Below, piece by piece: positions 44,901-54,565 of a DNA stretch of 64,000 bases. The stretch is taken from contig JAEZCA010000002.1 in NCBI GenBank assembly GCA_023412665.1, positions 1-64,000 on the forward strand, read 5' to 3'. This stretch comes from Bacillota bacterium. GTDB taxonomy: Bacteria > Bacillota > Clostridia > Acetivibrionales > DTU013. Position 1 is the first letter of the stretch. Every line of letters begins with the position of its first letter. The position numbers and the translations under genes were made by a program. A model generated the notes under the pieces. The model ran no database searches, was not told where the DNA came from, and was given only the letters and a program-made list of their open reading frames with translations.

Positions 44901-45677
44901 ATGTTGCAAACCCTTAAGGAAATCTATTTATATAAGGAAATGATCAGGAATCTTGTTAGGAGGGATTTAAGGGGCAGGTACAAGGGCTCTGTACTTGGAT
45001 TCTTCTGGACGATTTTAAATCCTGTTCTTCAGCTGGTGGTATATACATTTCTTTTTTCACTGGTGCTGCGGACCAATATTGATAAATATCATATTTTCCT
45101 GTTTGTTGCTTTAGTGCCGTGGATATTCTTTTCATCATGCCTTGTAGGAGGATCATCAATTATACTGGCACAGAAAGATCTGATAAAAAAGATTTATTTT
45201 CCAATAGAGGTTTTGCCGATTTCATATGTTACTAGCAGCTTTATTAACATGATGCTCAGCTTTATCGTGATTTTTGCAGTAATTCTGTTATCCGGCAGTA
45301 CGATCACTTTATCAGTATTATACTTACCACTTATAATGATTGTCGAATATGTGCTGGCGCTTGGTGTTGCATATATCGCATCAGCAGTTACAGTTTATTT
45401 TCGCGATATGGAGCAAATATTAGGAATAGTCGGCATGGCATGGATGTATCTTACCCCGATCATGTATTCTGTAGATATGATCCCGAAGGAATACACCGGG
45501 GTTTTGACGGCGAATCCTATTACACCGATTATACTAGCCTATAGAGATGTATTATATTATGGGAAGGTACCTGAGGTAACCGGTCTGTTGACGAGCCTGT
45601 TACTGGGCTTAGTTATTTTAGTAATAGGATTTGCTTTGTTTCACAAGCTAAAAAGGCGATTTGTGGAGGAATTATAG
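44901..45677 (+). CDS. wzm: Polysaccharide ABC exporter permease (Wzm/TagG type)
   Basis: Encodes 258 residues. The N-terminus LVRRDLRGRYKGSVLGFFWT is the hallmark of ABC-2 permeases for O-antigen or teichoic-acid chains. About six membrane helices follow, ending in a short basic tail. It moves completed undecaprenyl-linked glycan across the cytoplasmic membrane together with the ATPase encoded immediately downstream (stop and next start are adjacent). It is the first gene of the operon behind the promoter at 44770. Confidence 0.95.
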   Translation: MLQTLKEIYLYKEMIRNLVRRDLRGRYKGSVLGFFWTILNPVLQLVVYTFLFSLVLRTNIDKYHIFLFVALVPWIFFSSCLVGGSSIILAQKDLIKKIYFPIEVLPISYVTSSFINMMLSFIVIFAVILLSGSTITLSVLYLPLIMIVEYVLALGVAYIASAVTVYFRDMEQILGIVGMAWMYLTPIMYSVDMIPKEYTGVLTANPITPIILAYRDVLYYGKVPEVTGLLTSLLLGLVILVIGFALFHKLKRRFVEEL

Positions 45678-46916
45678 TTGGATGCCATAACTATGAATGA
45701 AGTGCACAAGAAATTCAGGACTTACTATAGCAGGAGTCATACGCTAAAAGAGAAAGTGATTTTTAGAAACCATGGCTCTCATGATGATAGATGGGTCCTG
45801 AAGGGTATTGATCTTAATATAAAAAAGGGTGAGGTTGTAGGACTCATCGGTGAGAATGGATCTGGAAAGAGCACGCTGCTGAAGCTGATGACCCGTATCC
45901 TTTACCCTGATAAGGGTACTATTCAAGTTAATGGGCGGGTATCGAGCCTTATAGAACTGGGGGCCGGATTTCATCCTGATATGACCGGCCGTGAAAACAT
46001 TTATACAAATGCATCGATTTTTGGGCTGAGCCATAATGAAATTAATAATCGACTCGAGAAAATAATAGAGTTCTCAGAACTGGGATATTTTATCGATAAT
46101 CCTGTGCGAAGCTATTCTTCTGGTATGTATATGCGGCTGGCTTTTTCGGTAGCTATCAACGTTGATGCTGATATCTTGTTAATTGATGAGATTCTGTCCG
46201 TTGGTGATCAGAACTTTCAAAGAAAGTGTATCAATAAGCTGCAGGAGATATGTAAATCAGGTACTACAATTGTAATAGTGTCACATTCGCTTGGACAGAT
46301 CGAAAAGCTCTGCAGCAGGTCTATCTGGATCGATGATGGATTGATAAGAATGGATGGAACACCGCGGGATGTTCATTTATATTATCAGGACTTTTTGGGG
46401 AAAAAGATCATAGAAGCCAGTCGTATGGCAGAAAGCGAAAAAGAGAACGAGCAGCAGACTAAGGATAGTAATGGGATTTCGAGGGATACCTCCAAAGAGG
46501 CATGGGTGGAGTCCGTTGATTTGATCAATAAGAATGGCGAAGTAATGAGTGTTTTTGAGACGGGTGATAAAGTCACCATACGCATCAAATATGGAGCCGC
46601 TGAAACTGATCTGAAAGCAATCGTATCAGTGGGTGTGGTACGTGAAGATGGAGTACACTGCTTCAGTACAAATACTTCTATTGCAAAAATGCATAAACTA
46701 AGTCTGATGAAAAGTGGTACAATCGATTTTGTGATAGATAATATGATCCTTTTGAACGGATATTATTTTTTGGATGTAGCTTTAAGCTATCCTGATGGAA
46801 ACAGGCTATATGACTATATGAGCAATGCAAGTGCATTTCAGATGATAACACGTGATGGAAGTACAGGTTTGATAAGAGTGGAAGGACAATGGCTTTTAAA
46901 TAATAAACAGGAATAG
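45678..46916 (+). CDS. wzt: Polysaccharide ABC exporter ATPase with Wzt-like C-terminal domain
   Basis: Encodes 412 residues and starts at TTG after ggagg. The ATPase part (1-240) has Walker A GENGSGKST (58-66), the subfamily mark SLIELGAGFHPDMTGRENIY, signature YSSGMYMRLAFSVAI and Walker B ILLIDEILSVGD. From about residue 265 to the end is an extra beta-sandwich domain (SVDLINKNGEVMSVFETGDK, then GYYFLDVALSYPDGNRLYDY) of the kind that in Wzt proteins binds the finished, end-capped O-polysaccharide. Its presence suggests chain termination is sensed by a specific non-reducing-end structure. Confidence 0.95.
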   Translation: MDAITMNEVHKKFRTYYSRSHTLKEKVIFRNHGSHDDRWVLKGIDLNIKKGEVVGLIGENGSGKSTLLKLMTRILYPDKGTIQVNGRVSSLIELGAGFHPDMTGRENIYTNASIFGLSHNEINNRLEKIIEFSELGYFIDNPVRSYSSGMYMRLAFSVAINVDADILLIDEILSVGDQNFQRKCINKLQEICKSGTTIVIVSHSLGQIEKLCSRSIWIDDGLIRMDGTPRDVHLYYQDFLGKKIIEASRMAESEKENEQQTKDSNGISRDTSKEAWVESVDLINKNGEVMSVFETGDKVTIRIKYGAAETDLKAIVSVGVVREDGVHCFSTNTSIAKMHKLSLMKSGTIDFVIDNMILLNGYYFLDVALSYPDGNRLYDYMSNASAFQMITRDGSTGLIRVEGQWLLNNKQE

Positions 46917-46929
46917 GAGAGCAAGATCA

Positions 46930-47934
46930 ATGAAGAATGCTTTGATAACCGGTGTTACGGGACAAGATGGGTCTTATTTGTCAGAGTTTTTACTGGAAAA
47001 TGGATATAATGTTTTTGGACTTGTTCGACGTAAAAGCGAGTTGAATTATGGAAATGCATCCCATTTGAAAGACAGGATAGTTTTTATCGATGGTGATATG
47101 ACTGACCAATCATCACTGATTAATGCAATGAAAATATCCAATGCAGACGAAGTATATAATCTTGCAGCGCAGTCCTTTGTTGCAACAAGCTGGGTTCAGC
47201 CTACGCTGACAGCGGAAATCGATGCATTAGGTGTCACAAACATACTGGAAGCTATAAGGGTAGTAAAGTCCGAAGCGCACTTCTACCAGGCTTCTACCAG
47301 TGAAATGTTCGGGCTTGTTCAGGAGATACCGCAAAAGGAAAGCACTCCTTTTTATCCACGCAGTCCGTACGGTGTAGCAAAGCTATACGGTCACTGGATA
47401 ACCAAGAATTATCGTGAGAGCTATGATATGTTTACTTGTTCGGGTATTCTGTTCAATCATGAAAGCGAACGCAGAGGGAAAGAATTTGTAACACGTAAAA
47501 TAACATGTACTGTTGCAGATATCCTAAAGGGACGTCAGCAGAAGCTGGAACTTGGCAACCTTGATGCAAAACGCGACTGGGGACATGCTGAGGATTATGT
47601 CAGGGCAATGTGGATGATGCTGCAGCATGACAAACCGGATGATTATGTAATAGCATCAGGAGAGACTCATACGGTACGTGAATTTGTTGAATTATCCTTT
47701 AAATTCGCAGGTATCGAACTGGAATGGAAAGGCAAGGGAATCAATGAAAAGGCTTATGACAGGAAGGATGGCCAATTAAGAGTGGAGGTCAATCCCAGGT
47801 ATTTCAGACCAGCAGAAGTTGAATTGCTGCTTGGTGATCCCACAAAAGCAGAAAAAGCACTCGGCTGGGAAAGAAAGGTATCGTTTATAGAACTTGTTCG
47901 AAGGATGGTTGAAGCCGATATACGTAATTCCTGA
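46930..47934 (+). CDS. gmd: GDP-mannose 4,6-dehydratase
   Basis: Encodes 334 residues. It turns GDP-mannose into GDP-4-keto-6-deoxymannose. The extended SDR signature is TGVTGQDGSYLSEFLLENGY, with NLAAQSFVATSW, the catalytic Thr/Ser-Glu in ASTSEMFG, the active Tyr/Lys in YPRSPYGVAKLY, and the Gmd-specific NHESERRGKEFVTRKI. It is slightly shorter than E. coli Gmd (373) but complete. The product can go to perosamine (aminotransferase at 47972) or rhamnose (reductase-like gene at 56918), both in this operon. Confidence 0.95.
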   Translation: MKNALITGVTGQDGSYLSEFLLENGYNVFGLVRRKSELNYGNASHLKDRIVFIDGDMTDQSSLINAMKISNADEVYNLAAQSFVATSWVQPTLTAEIDALGVTNILEAIRVVKSEAHFYQASTSEMFGLVQEIPQKESTPFYPRSPYGVAKLYGHWITKNYRESYDMFTCSGILFNHESERRGKEFVTRKITCTVADILKGRQQKLELGNLDAKRDWGHAEDYVRAMWMMLQHDKPDDYVIASGETHTVREFVELSFKFAGIELEWKGKGINEKAYDRKDGQLRVEVNPRYFRPAEVELLLGDPTKAEKALGWERKVSFIELVRRMVEADIRNS

Positions 47935-47971
47935 ACTGGAAGTACATTAGCGGCTAAAGAGGGAGGAAGAA

Positions 47972-49075
47972 ATGGAAAAAAGAATATCTGTAGCATCGCC
48001 TGTGTTTTTGGGCAATGAGAAGAAGTATGTATGTGATTGCATTGATTCAACATGGATATCATCAGCCGGAAAATATATAAATGAGCTTGAAAAAAAATTT
48101 GCTGAATTCTGCGATGTTAAGCATGCATTAAGCTGCAGTAATGGAACGGTAGCACTTCATCTGGCATTGATGGCTCTCGGTATAAAAGAGGGGGATGAGG
48201 TTATCGTCCCAACATTGACTTATATTGCTACTGCAAATGCTGTCAAATATTGTGGAGCAACACCTGTATTCGTTGATTCAGACCGTTATACATGGAATAT
48301 GGATACAGAGGCATTTGAAAAGGCAATTACAGAAAGAACGCGTGCCGTCATTGTTGTTCCCTTATATGGAAATCCAGCGGATATGGATAAAATAATGGAG
48401 ATTTCCAGAAAGCATAATATTTATGTAGTTGAAGATGCTGCAGAAGCTCATGGAGCGACATATATGGGCAGAAAAATGGGCAGTATCGGTGATATAGGCT
48501 CCTTTAGCTTTTTCGGCAATAAAATAATCACGACTGGCGAAGGAGGCATGCTCACAACCAATAATGATGACTTTGCAGAGAGAATACGTTTATTAAAAGG
48601 ACAGGGCATGGACTCGAAACGCCGCTACTGGTTCAATGTCATAGGTTACAATTACAGAATGACGAATATTGAGGCGGCGATCGGACTTGCTCAGCTTGAA
48701 AACATAGAAGAACATATGAGAAAAAGGCAGGAGATATGTAATATATATAAGAGGGAACTGGAAGGACTGGATGCATATATCGAATTTCAGAAGGTGCAGG
48801 ATAATGCCACGCATGTTCAATGGATGTTTTCGATATTGTTGAAGGACAGTGTAAGAAAAACCAGGGATGAACTCATTGCGTTTTTAGCAGAGAACAACAT
48901 TGAGACACGGCCTGTTTTTTATCCCATGCACATAATGCCTCCTTATTTGGAAAGTAAATCTTATCCGAATGCAGAGTATATATCTCAAAGGGGTATAAAT
49001 TTGCCTACACATGGAATGTTGACAGAGGAAGATGTAGCTTATGTGTGTGCGAAAATTAAAGAATTTATTAGGTGA
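47972..49075 (+). CDS. per: DegT/DnrJ/EryC1/StrS aminotransferase, GDP-perosamine synthase-like
   Basis: Encodes 367 residues. It is a PLP-dependent sugar aminotransferase: Schiff-base Lys184 in FFGNKIITTGEGGM, preceded by VVEDAAEAHGATY and followed by YNYRMTNIEAAIGLAQLENI. The opening residues (SVASPVFLGNEKKYVCDCID) and the GNGTVALHLAL-like SCSNGTVALHLALM are close in style to RfbE/Per. Lying next to gmd, it most likely aminates GDP-4-keto-6-deoxymannose to GDP-perosamine. A different keto sugar remains possible. It starts 37 nt after gmd with an agggaggaag site. Confidence 0.9.
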   Translation: MEKRISVASPVFLGNEKKYVCDCIDSTWISSAGKYINELEKKFAEFCDVKHALSCSNGTVALHLALMALGIKEGDEVIVPTLTYIATANAVKYCGATPVFVDSDRYTWNMDTEAFEKAITERTRAVIVVPLYGNPADMDKIMEISRKHNIYVVEDAAEAHGATYMGRKMGSIGDIGSFSFFGNKIITTGEGGMLTTNNDDFAERIRLLKGQGMDSKRRYWFNVIGYNYRMTNIEAAIGLAQLENIEEHMRKRQEICNIYKRELEGLDAYIEFQKVQDNATHVQWMFSILLKDSVRKTRDELIAFLAENNIETRPVFYPMHIMPPYLESKSYPNAEYISQRGINLPTHGMLTEEDVAYVCAKIKEFIR

Positions 49076-49115
49076 TAATCAGGTTGAGTTGACCGGAAAG
49101 TAATCGGTAAAGCAT

Positions 49116-49562
49116 ATGGAGAAAAGGTTTAGAGTTGGTTACACAACAGGTGTGTTCGATTTGTTTCACATAGGGCATTTAAACATTCTCAAGCAATCAA
49201 AAGAACACTGTGACTATTTGATTGTCGGAGTAAGCACTGATGAGTGCGTAATGCAATATAAGAATGTGGTTCCGATAATACCCTTTGAAGAGCGGAAAGC
49301 TATTGTTGAGGCGATTAAATATGTAGACAGAGTTGTACCTCAAATGAGTATGAATAAACTTGAAGCGTGGCATAAACTGGGATTTAATGTTTTGTTTCAT
49401 GGTGATGATTGGAAAGGTTCAGAGTTATATAACAGATATGAAGCAGAACTAAGTAATGTGGGTGTAAGTATAGTATTCCTACCACATACTTCGGGAACAT
49501 CATCTACTCAACTATCGAGAAGGCTGCTTGAATGGAATAAACATTTTGGATCTGAAGGATAA
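49116..49562 (+). CDS. Cytidylyltransferase family protein (TagD-like)
   Basis: Encodes 148 residues. The nucleotidyltransferase core is GVFDLFHIGHLNIL with the HxGH motif (His18, His21), and the C-terminal SGTSSTQLSRRL takes the place of the usual ISTT.I motif. TagD-type enzymes make CDP-glycerol from glycerol-3-phosphate and CTP; relatives act on other polyol phosphates or ethanolamine phosphate. Its place among glycan genes, two genes ahead of a possible polyol-phosphate transferase at 51859, suggests a CDP-activated substituent. Substrate not provable here. Confidence 0.88.
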   Translation: MEKRFRVGYTTGVFDLFHIGHLNILKQSKEHCDYLIVGVSTDECVMQYKNVVPIIPFEERKAIVEAIKYVDRVVPQMSMNKLEAWHKLGFNVLFHGDDWKGSELYNRYEAELSNVGVSIVFLPHTSGTSSTQLSRRLLEWNKHFGSEG

Positions 49563-49589
49563 ATATTTGATTTGGTGAGAGGTCTTTAA

Positions 49590-51872
49590 ATGGAGAAATT
49601 TGAAAGATTAGATTTTGAAGGTCCTAAAAAGGAATTCATAAAAAATAATATTCAATTTGTACTTGATCAAAGCTCAAGTGAGCAAAAGAATGAGTACATA
49701 CCACAAATTTCTCATAATCAAGATCTTAAATATAGTCATAATAAATATATCAGGATTTTTTACAGAGTAATACTAAAAAACGATCCTGATAAAATTGATA
49801 GATTCATAAGAAAAATGACCAATATTTTGGATCGGTACCCAGGAATAAAGAAACGATTGAAAGCAAGGTTAATGCCGAAGCCTCAGGATCAGGAGACGAA
49901 TCGGATAATTTCTCTACAGCATTTACTTTATCTTGATGTAAATAACTTTATATTGCAGATGTATATAGAAATGTTAGGCAGGGAAGCGGATAATGAAGGA
50001 TTTAACAGCTGGCAAAGGGCTGTGTGCTCATCCATGCCAAAGGAAGCTGTAATATATGCTGTCAGTAAAACCAAAGAATTTGCTAATAGATTTCAAATAG
50101 AGAATATTGAACAGTATAAAAAGATCTATTCAAAATATAAACTAAAGAACTCGATAAAAAAAATTCCTGTAGTTGGGTTTTTGATAAAACTAGCTATTAC
50201 TCCTGCACGAATCGAACAGTTGGTAGTCTCACAAAATATTAGAAATGAGAATTTAACTTACAAATTCAATCAGATGTTTGAATCAGCGATACATAGAATA
50301 AATGAAATTCAAGCATTCAATTATCAATTTTTTTGTGATTTTGTAAAGGACAATAATACATATAATAAGCAAAATTTTGAATCTATATTGACAAGCATTG
50401 ATAAAAGTCGGAGTGAGAATAAAGAATATTTAAGTAAGGCTGTGGAAAAACTGGATGATGATGTAAATAACATATATGAATCCCTTATCCAAAGAATGAA
50501 TGAGATTCTTCTTGATAATAAAAAGCTCTGCAGTTCGTTTAATGCTAGCAGTAATAGTATCGAAGAGAAATTGAATCACTTGAAAGATGACTTTAAGGTA
50601 CATTCAAAGGAATGCGAGGGATATACAGATGTTCTAGAGGTGTATACTAATGATCTTAAATCGAGAATAAAAGTCATGAACGAAAAGGAAGATGTTATAA
50701 GTGCAGACATAGAAACACTAACCAGAAATGTCGAGACATATAATAAGTCAGTTTGCAGCAAATTAGATTTATATGGAAGTCAAAAACCATGTAATCCTGT
50801 TTTTAACCCAAAATATGAGTTGCATATTCTTAAGAAATCAAATATTCCTTTACTTGAAAAACTTGTTTCTCAATCTAATAGTCATTACAAAAGTAAGACT
50901 GTTGTCATAGGGCACTATGCCCGAGAAGTATATGAAGATATCAGTAAAGCCTGTGAAATAAGTTTCCTTAAGCCTGCTTCATTTGAATCTGTAGTTTTGA
51001 GCAGCAAAGCAAATGATAACACTCTGGTGCTGCCTGAATATTTACATCAGTTTATAGAAAAAACTGATAGAATCATCATATTGAATCCTGCTGTGGCAAT
51101 GATGCTGATAATGGAAGATTTGATCAGTGGATTGGCGCTAAAGGTAAAAGAAGAGCTTATACTGTGTTTTGATACAAATGCTGACAATGAAATATCGGTT
51201 GTTTGGGGCAGCGGATTTAGCGGGATCGAACAGTCGCCAAACGGTGTATACCATAGATGGTTTCAAAGTGCATTTCCTGCAGGAACCATACATCTTTTCA
51301 ATAATACAGTATATAACCAGAAGTGCATTACAGAGTTTACAATCAGAGCGCTTGATAATGATTCACAGATGGTTATTTATGCAGGTAATGAGAAATATTC
51401 CTACAAGATGGAAGAAGGTTTTCTGCAAGTAGTATTGGAAATAGATCTTAAGCCCGGTGTAAATAATATATCCATGGAGTATTTCGGAAAAACAGTACAG
51501 CCGGGTGAAGATCCACGTTTCCTTAAGTTTGCTGTAAGTGGATTTGGTATAATCAGCAGTGAAGATAATTTCCAGCAGTTTAGTGTTAGTGGAGCTAACG
51601 CATATAAGAATCAGAATGATGTCGGAATGTTCTCTCAAAATCCCGGTGATGAAATGATAAGAAGCAGTCTTCACAACAATGGTTTCTTTGAAGTTGAGAG
51701 CCTAATATGTTCCCGAAGGAATGATAAGATGATTACCAATGGATTGTCGCGTTATTGTGAGGCCAGTCAGGCTTATGAATTCCTTGAACCTCAACACCGG
51801 CTTCAGGAAAGTGAAAGTATAACTGTATATATAGCAAGACGAAAGGGGAGGTATAATAGTGACAGAAAATAG
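49590..51872 (+). CDS. Large coiled-coil protein with DUF4214 domain and C-terminal beta-rich domain
   Basis: Encodes 760 residues, with no signal peptide or clear membrane helix. Residues about 110-166 resemble DUF4214 (NFILQMYIEMLGREADNEGF, then SWQRAVCSSMPKEA), a helical domain found in glycan-related and surface proteins. Residues about 230-390 are long amphipathic helices likely to form coiled coils. After residue 400 comes an alpha/beta region (IVIGHYAREVYEDISKA-like), and residues about 560-680 are beta-rich, including a block (618-652) that aligns without gaps to the end of the membrane protein encoded at 57950. It overlaps the next gene by 14 nt. No enzyme family is recognised; a scaffold, chain-length or carbohydrate-handling role is speculation from context. 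Confidence 0.75.
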   Translation: MEKFERLDFEGPKKEFIKNNIQFVLDQSSSEQKNEYIPQISHNQDLKYSHNKYIRIFYRVILKNDPDKIDRFIRKMTNILDRYPGIKKRLKARLMPKPQDQETNRIISLQHLLYLDVNNFILQMYIEMLGREADNEGFNSWQRAVCSSMPKEAVIYAVSKTKEFANRFQIENIEQYKKIYSKYKLKNSIKKIPVVGFLIKLAITPARIEQLVVSQNIRNENLTYKFNQMFESAIHRINEIQAFNYQFFCDFVKDNNTYNKQNFESILTSIDKSRSENKEYLSKAVEKLDDDVNNIYESLIQRMNEILLDNKKLCSSFNASSNSIEEKLNHLKDDFKVHSKECEGYTDVLEVYTNDLKSRIKVMNEKEDVISADIETLTRNVETYNKSVCSKLDLYGSQKPCNPVFNPKYELHILKKSNIPLLEKLVSQSNSHYKSKTVVIGHYAREVYEDISKACEISFLKPASFESVVLSSKANDNTLVLPEYLHQFIEKTDRIIILNPAVAMMLIMEDLISGLALKVKEELILCFDTNADNEISVVWGSGFSGIEQSPNGVYHRWFQSAFPAGTIHLFNNTVYNQKCITEFTIRALDNDSQMVIYAGNEKYSYKMEEGFLQVVLEIDLKPGVNNISMEYFGKTVQPGEDPRFLKFAVSGFGIISSEDNFQQFSVSGANAYKNQNDVGMFSQNPGDEMIRSSLHNNGFFEVESLICSRRNDKMITNGLSRYCEASQAYEFLEPQHRLQESESITVYIARRKGRYNSDRK

Positions 51873-52833
51873 CAGCAGGCTATTCCTGTTCTATGGTTAT
51901 GGATGTGAATATTCATTGTCTCCTCTTGCAAGATACATGAAGGATAATAACCACAATGTATTGGAGATTGATCTGTTAAAAACAAAGAATGTTTATGATC
52001 TTCTTAAAGAAATTAGAGGGAAAGACATAGTCTTTATTACCTCATGGCATATGTTTTTTGACAAAATGAATTTTGATTTTTTTGTTTCAGGAGATAAAGA
52101 CAGAGAGGTGATGTCACCCCTTGAGGTAATTGATTTTTTAAATCCGAGCAGATCTATTTATTATCCACATGACTTGACGGATTTCATGCATGAACAGGAA
52201 TGGACATGGCTTGACTTATTTGATGCAGCTATGGTGCCATTTAAAAGTAACGATTACTTCTTGATGAAGAAATATACTCGAATATATAACGTCGGTTGGA
52301 TTAAGAAAACCAAGCAAACGACAAGATATGAACGAGCAGGCAAAAACCTGCGCACCGTATATTTTCCATCACATACATCATATATCAAGAGCTTTTCACC
52401 CGAGGAATATTTTATGATGCTGGAACCAATTCTGAATGCAGGTGCAAAAATTAAATTCCCACAAATAGGAGGACTGGACAGACACAAAAATATGCTTGCA
52501 GATAAAGGTGCAGAAATGATTGATGCCAGCAAAACTGTGTTTGATATAATTGATGATTGTCAAATAGTAATATCTACAGGTTCATCTTCTGTGATGTATG
52601 AAGCTGGTCTAAGTGGGCGGCCAGTTATAACGATTATGGATGGCGTAATGTCTCCTGAGCAGTACAATGAAGTATTGCCTGACTATTCATGGCTGTATAA
52701 ATGTAATTTTTCTGAAGCTGCTGCACTTATAGAAGATGTTAGGAATGGTAAAAAATCACTCTACTATGGAGAGGATATTTTAAAACCTATGAACTTCGCG
52801 TTAGCTGAAAAAATTGTGATCGGTGATATATAG
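51859..52833 (+). CDS. GT-B-fold transferase-like protein (possible glycosyl or polyol-phosphate transferase)
   Basis: Encodes 324 residues and starts at GTG after ggggaggt, inside the end of the previous gene. The C-terminal half shows a nucleotide-sugar-binding Rossmann pattern (ISTGSSSVMYEAGLSGRPVI) as in CDP-glycerol glycerophosphotransferases and UDP-GlcNAc 2-epimerase-like GT-B proteins. The N-terminal half has DIVFITSWHMFFD and SIYYPHDLTDFMHEQEWTWL. Proximity to a TagD-like gene makes a CDP-polyol transferase attractive, but no family signature proves it. A plain glycosyltransferase is the alternative. Confidence 0.65.
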   Translation: MTENSSRLFLFYGYGCEYSLSPLARYMKDNNHNVLEIDLLKTKNVYDLLKEIRGKDIVFITSWHMFFDKMNFDFFVSGDKDREVMSPLEVIDFLNPSRSIYYPHDLTDFMHEQEWTWLDLFDAAMVPFKSNDYFLMKKYTRIYNVGWIKKTKQTTRYERAGKNLRTVYFPSHTSYIKSFSPEEYFMMLEPILNAGAKIKFPQIGGLDRHKNMLADKGAEMIDASKTVFDIIDDCQIVISTGSSSVMYEAGLSGRPVITIMDGVMSPEQYNEVLPDYSWLYKCNFSEAAALIEDVRNGKKSLYYGEDILKPMNFALAEKIVIGDI

Positions 52834-52865
52834 AAATAGAAATTGAGATAGAGGGAAAGGACACT

Positions 52866-53531
52866 ATGGGTGGCAAGTCTAAAATACTATTAATTGGTGC
52901 AGGGGCACATTCGCATGTAGTAATTGATATACTACTGCAAAATAATGAATATGACATAATAGGATGTTTAGATTACAGTTATGCTGATAGCAACAACCAA
53001 TGCATTTATGGGGTACCGATTATCGGTAATGATGATAAGATGCAGCCGCTATATAATAATGGTGTTACTAAGGTACATGTCGCATTAGGAGACAATAAGC
53101 TTCGCAACAAGCTTTATAATACTGCTGTAAAAATAGGTTTTGAGCCAGTATCAATAATTAGCGGTAAAGCTGTTGTCTCACCTAGAGCGAAGATTGGTAA
53201 AGGTACAGTTATCATGCCAGGAGCTGTGATAAATGCAGGAGCGTCGATAGGTGATAATTGTATAATAAATACAAATTGTTCTATAGACCATGACTGTGTA
53301 ATAGAAAATAGTTGTCATATCGCGCCGGGTTGCTCTTTATCAGGCAACGTTGTTGTGAGGGAAGGGACCCATATAGGTACAGGTTCATGTATAATCGACA
53401 AGATTATCGTTGGAGCATGGGCATATATTGGAGCTGGGTCTGTAGTAGTTAAAGATATAGATTCCGAGGTTCTTGCATATGGTAATCCGGCAAGAATAGT
53501 GAAGCAATTCGTAAAGGGGTCAAACCAATGA
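52866..53531 (+). CDS. NeuD/PglD/PerB-type sugar acyltransferase
   Basis: Encodes 221 residues. An N-terminal Rossmann-like domain (LLIGAGAHSHVVIDILLQNN) is followed by a left-handed beta-helix of hexapeptide repeats (GKGTVIMPGAVINAGASIGD, then NTNCSIDHDCVIENSCHIAP) with the catalytic His in the IDHDC turn, and the ending VVKDIDSEVLAYGNPARIVK. Family members N-acetylate UDP- or GDP-linked amino sugars, or O-acetylate sialic acid. With gmd and a perosamine-synthase-like gene in the operon, GDP-perosamine N-acetylation (PerB activity) is the best guess. It overlaps the next gene by 4 nt. Confidence 0.9.
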   Translation: MGGKSKILLIGAGAHSHVVIDILLQNNEYDIIGCLDYSYADSNNQCIYGVPIIGNDDKMQPLYNNGVTKVHVALGDNKLRNKLYNTAVKIGFEPVSIISGKAVVSPRAKIGKGTVIMPGAVINAGASIGDNCIINTNCSIDHDCVIENSCHIAPGCSLSGNVVVREGTHIGTGSCIIDKIIVGAWAYIGAGSVVVKDIDSEVLAYGNPARIVKQFVKGSNQ

Positions 53532-54565
53532 AAATTGTAATAGCGAGTACAATAGTTCCGTTTATTCAAGGCGGTGGCACATTCATAGTTGATTGGCTTG
53601 AAATCAAACTTCGTGAATATGGGCATATCGTAGATGTTGTTAAGATACCATTTTCAAGTGATTATACGCGATATCTGGAACAGTGTATGGCATTGCGGCT
53701 ATATCATCTGGAGGATAGTTGTGACCGGCTGATATGTATAAGAATGCCATCTTATTTGCTACAGCATCCTGATAAATTTTTGTGGTTCATACATCATTAT
53801 AGAGAGGTGTATGACCTTTGGGGAACAGAATATCAAGGTGTTCCTAATACACCGGAAGGCTTTGCATTAAGGGAATACATAATGCGCTCGGACGAGCTTG
53901 CTTTTAGAGAAACAAAAAAGATATATACTAATTCAAAAATCATATCAAAGCGATTAATGGACTTCAATGGTGTCGACTCCGAAGTTGTCTATCCGCCATT
54001 GCTGGAGCCAGAAAAATTTTATTGTGCTGAGTATGGAGACTATATATATTATTCCAGCAGGATATGCCGTCCTAAGAGGCAGTTACTAGCTTTAGAGGCA
54101 ATGAAGTATACTAAAACACCGGTTAAGCTAATAATGACAGGGAAATTTGATAGCATGAGTTTAAAAAATGAGATGATATCAATAATCAAAAAAAATAATT
54201 TGCATAATAGAGTTGTCATTGTTGATAGATGGATAAGTGAAAAGGAAAAGGCAGATTATTTCGCCAGGTGCTTATGTGGACTTTACATCCCGTTTGATGA
54301 AGACTCATATGGTTATACGTCTCTTGAGGCACATCATTCTCAGAAGGGAATTATTACATGCACTGATTCGGGAGGAACAGATGAATTGATTGTTGATGGA
54401 TATAATGGACTTATTGTCTCACCCGATCCTGAAAGACTTGCTGAGCAGTTTGATAAGTTATATGAAGACAAGCTATTTGCTAAAAAACTTGGAGAAAATG
54501 GTAATAATCGCATGAATGAACTAAAGATCAACTGGGATAACGTTGTTGGGAGGTTTACAGAGTGA
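53528..54565 (+). CDS. Glycosyltransferase family 4, tandem paralogue A
   Basis: Encodes 345 residues. GT-B fold: the opening IVASTIVPFIQGGGTFIVDW, donor-domain start YIYYSSRICRPKRQLLALEA, then PFDEDSYGYTSLEAHHSQKG (E-x7-E-like) and DSGGTDELIVDGYNGLIVSP. It shares long stretches with the next gene product (YDLWGTEYQ, FNG.DS, EYGDYI.Y.SR, EKADYFA/EKADLYA), so the two arose by tandem duplication. Start and stop overlaps (ATGA) on both sides tie it tightly to the operon. Donor and linkage unknown. Confidence 0.92.
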   Translation: MKIVIASTIVPFIQGGGTFIVDWLEIKLREYGHIVDVVKIPFSSDYTRYLEQCMALRLYHLEDSCDRLICIRMPSYLLQHPDKFLWFIHHYREVYDLWGTEYQGVPNTPEGFALREYIMRSDELAFRETKKIYTNSKIISKRLMDFNGVDSEVVYPPLLEPEKFYCAEYGDYIYYSSRICRPKRQLLALEAMKYTKTPVKLIMTGKFDSMSLKNEMISIIKKNNLHNRVVIVDRWISEKEKADYFARCLCGLYIPFDEDSYGYTSLEAHHSQKGIITCTDSGGTDELIVDGYNGLIVSPDPERLAEQFDKLYEDKLFAKKLGENGNNRMNELKINWDNVVGRFTE

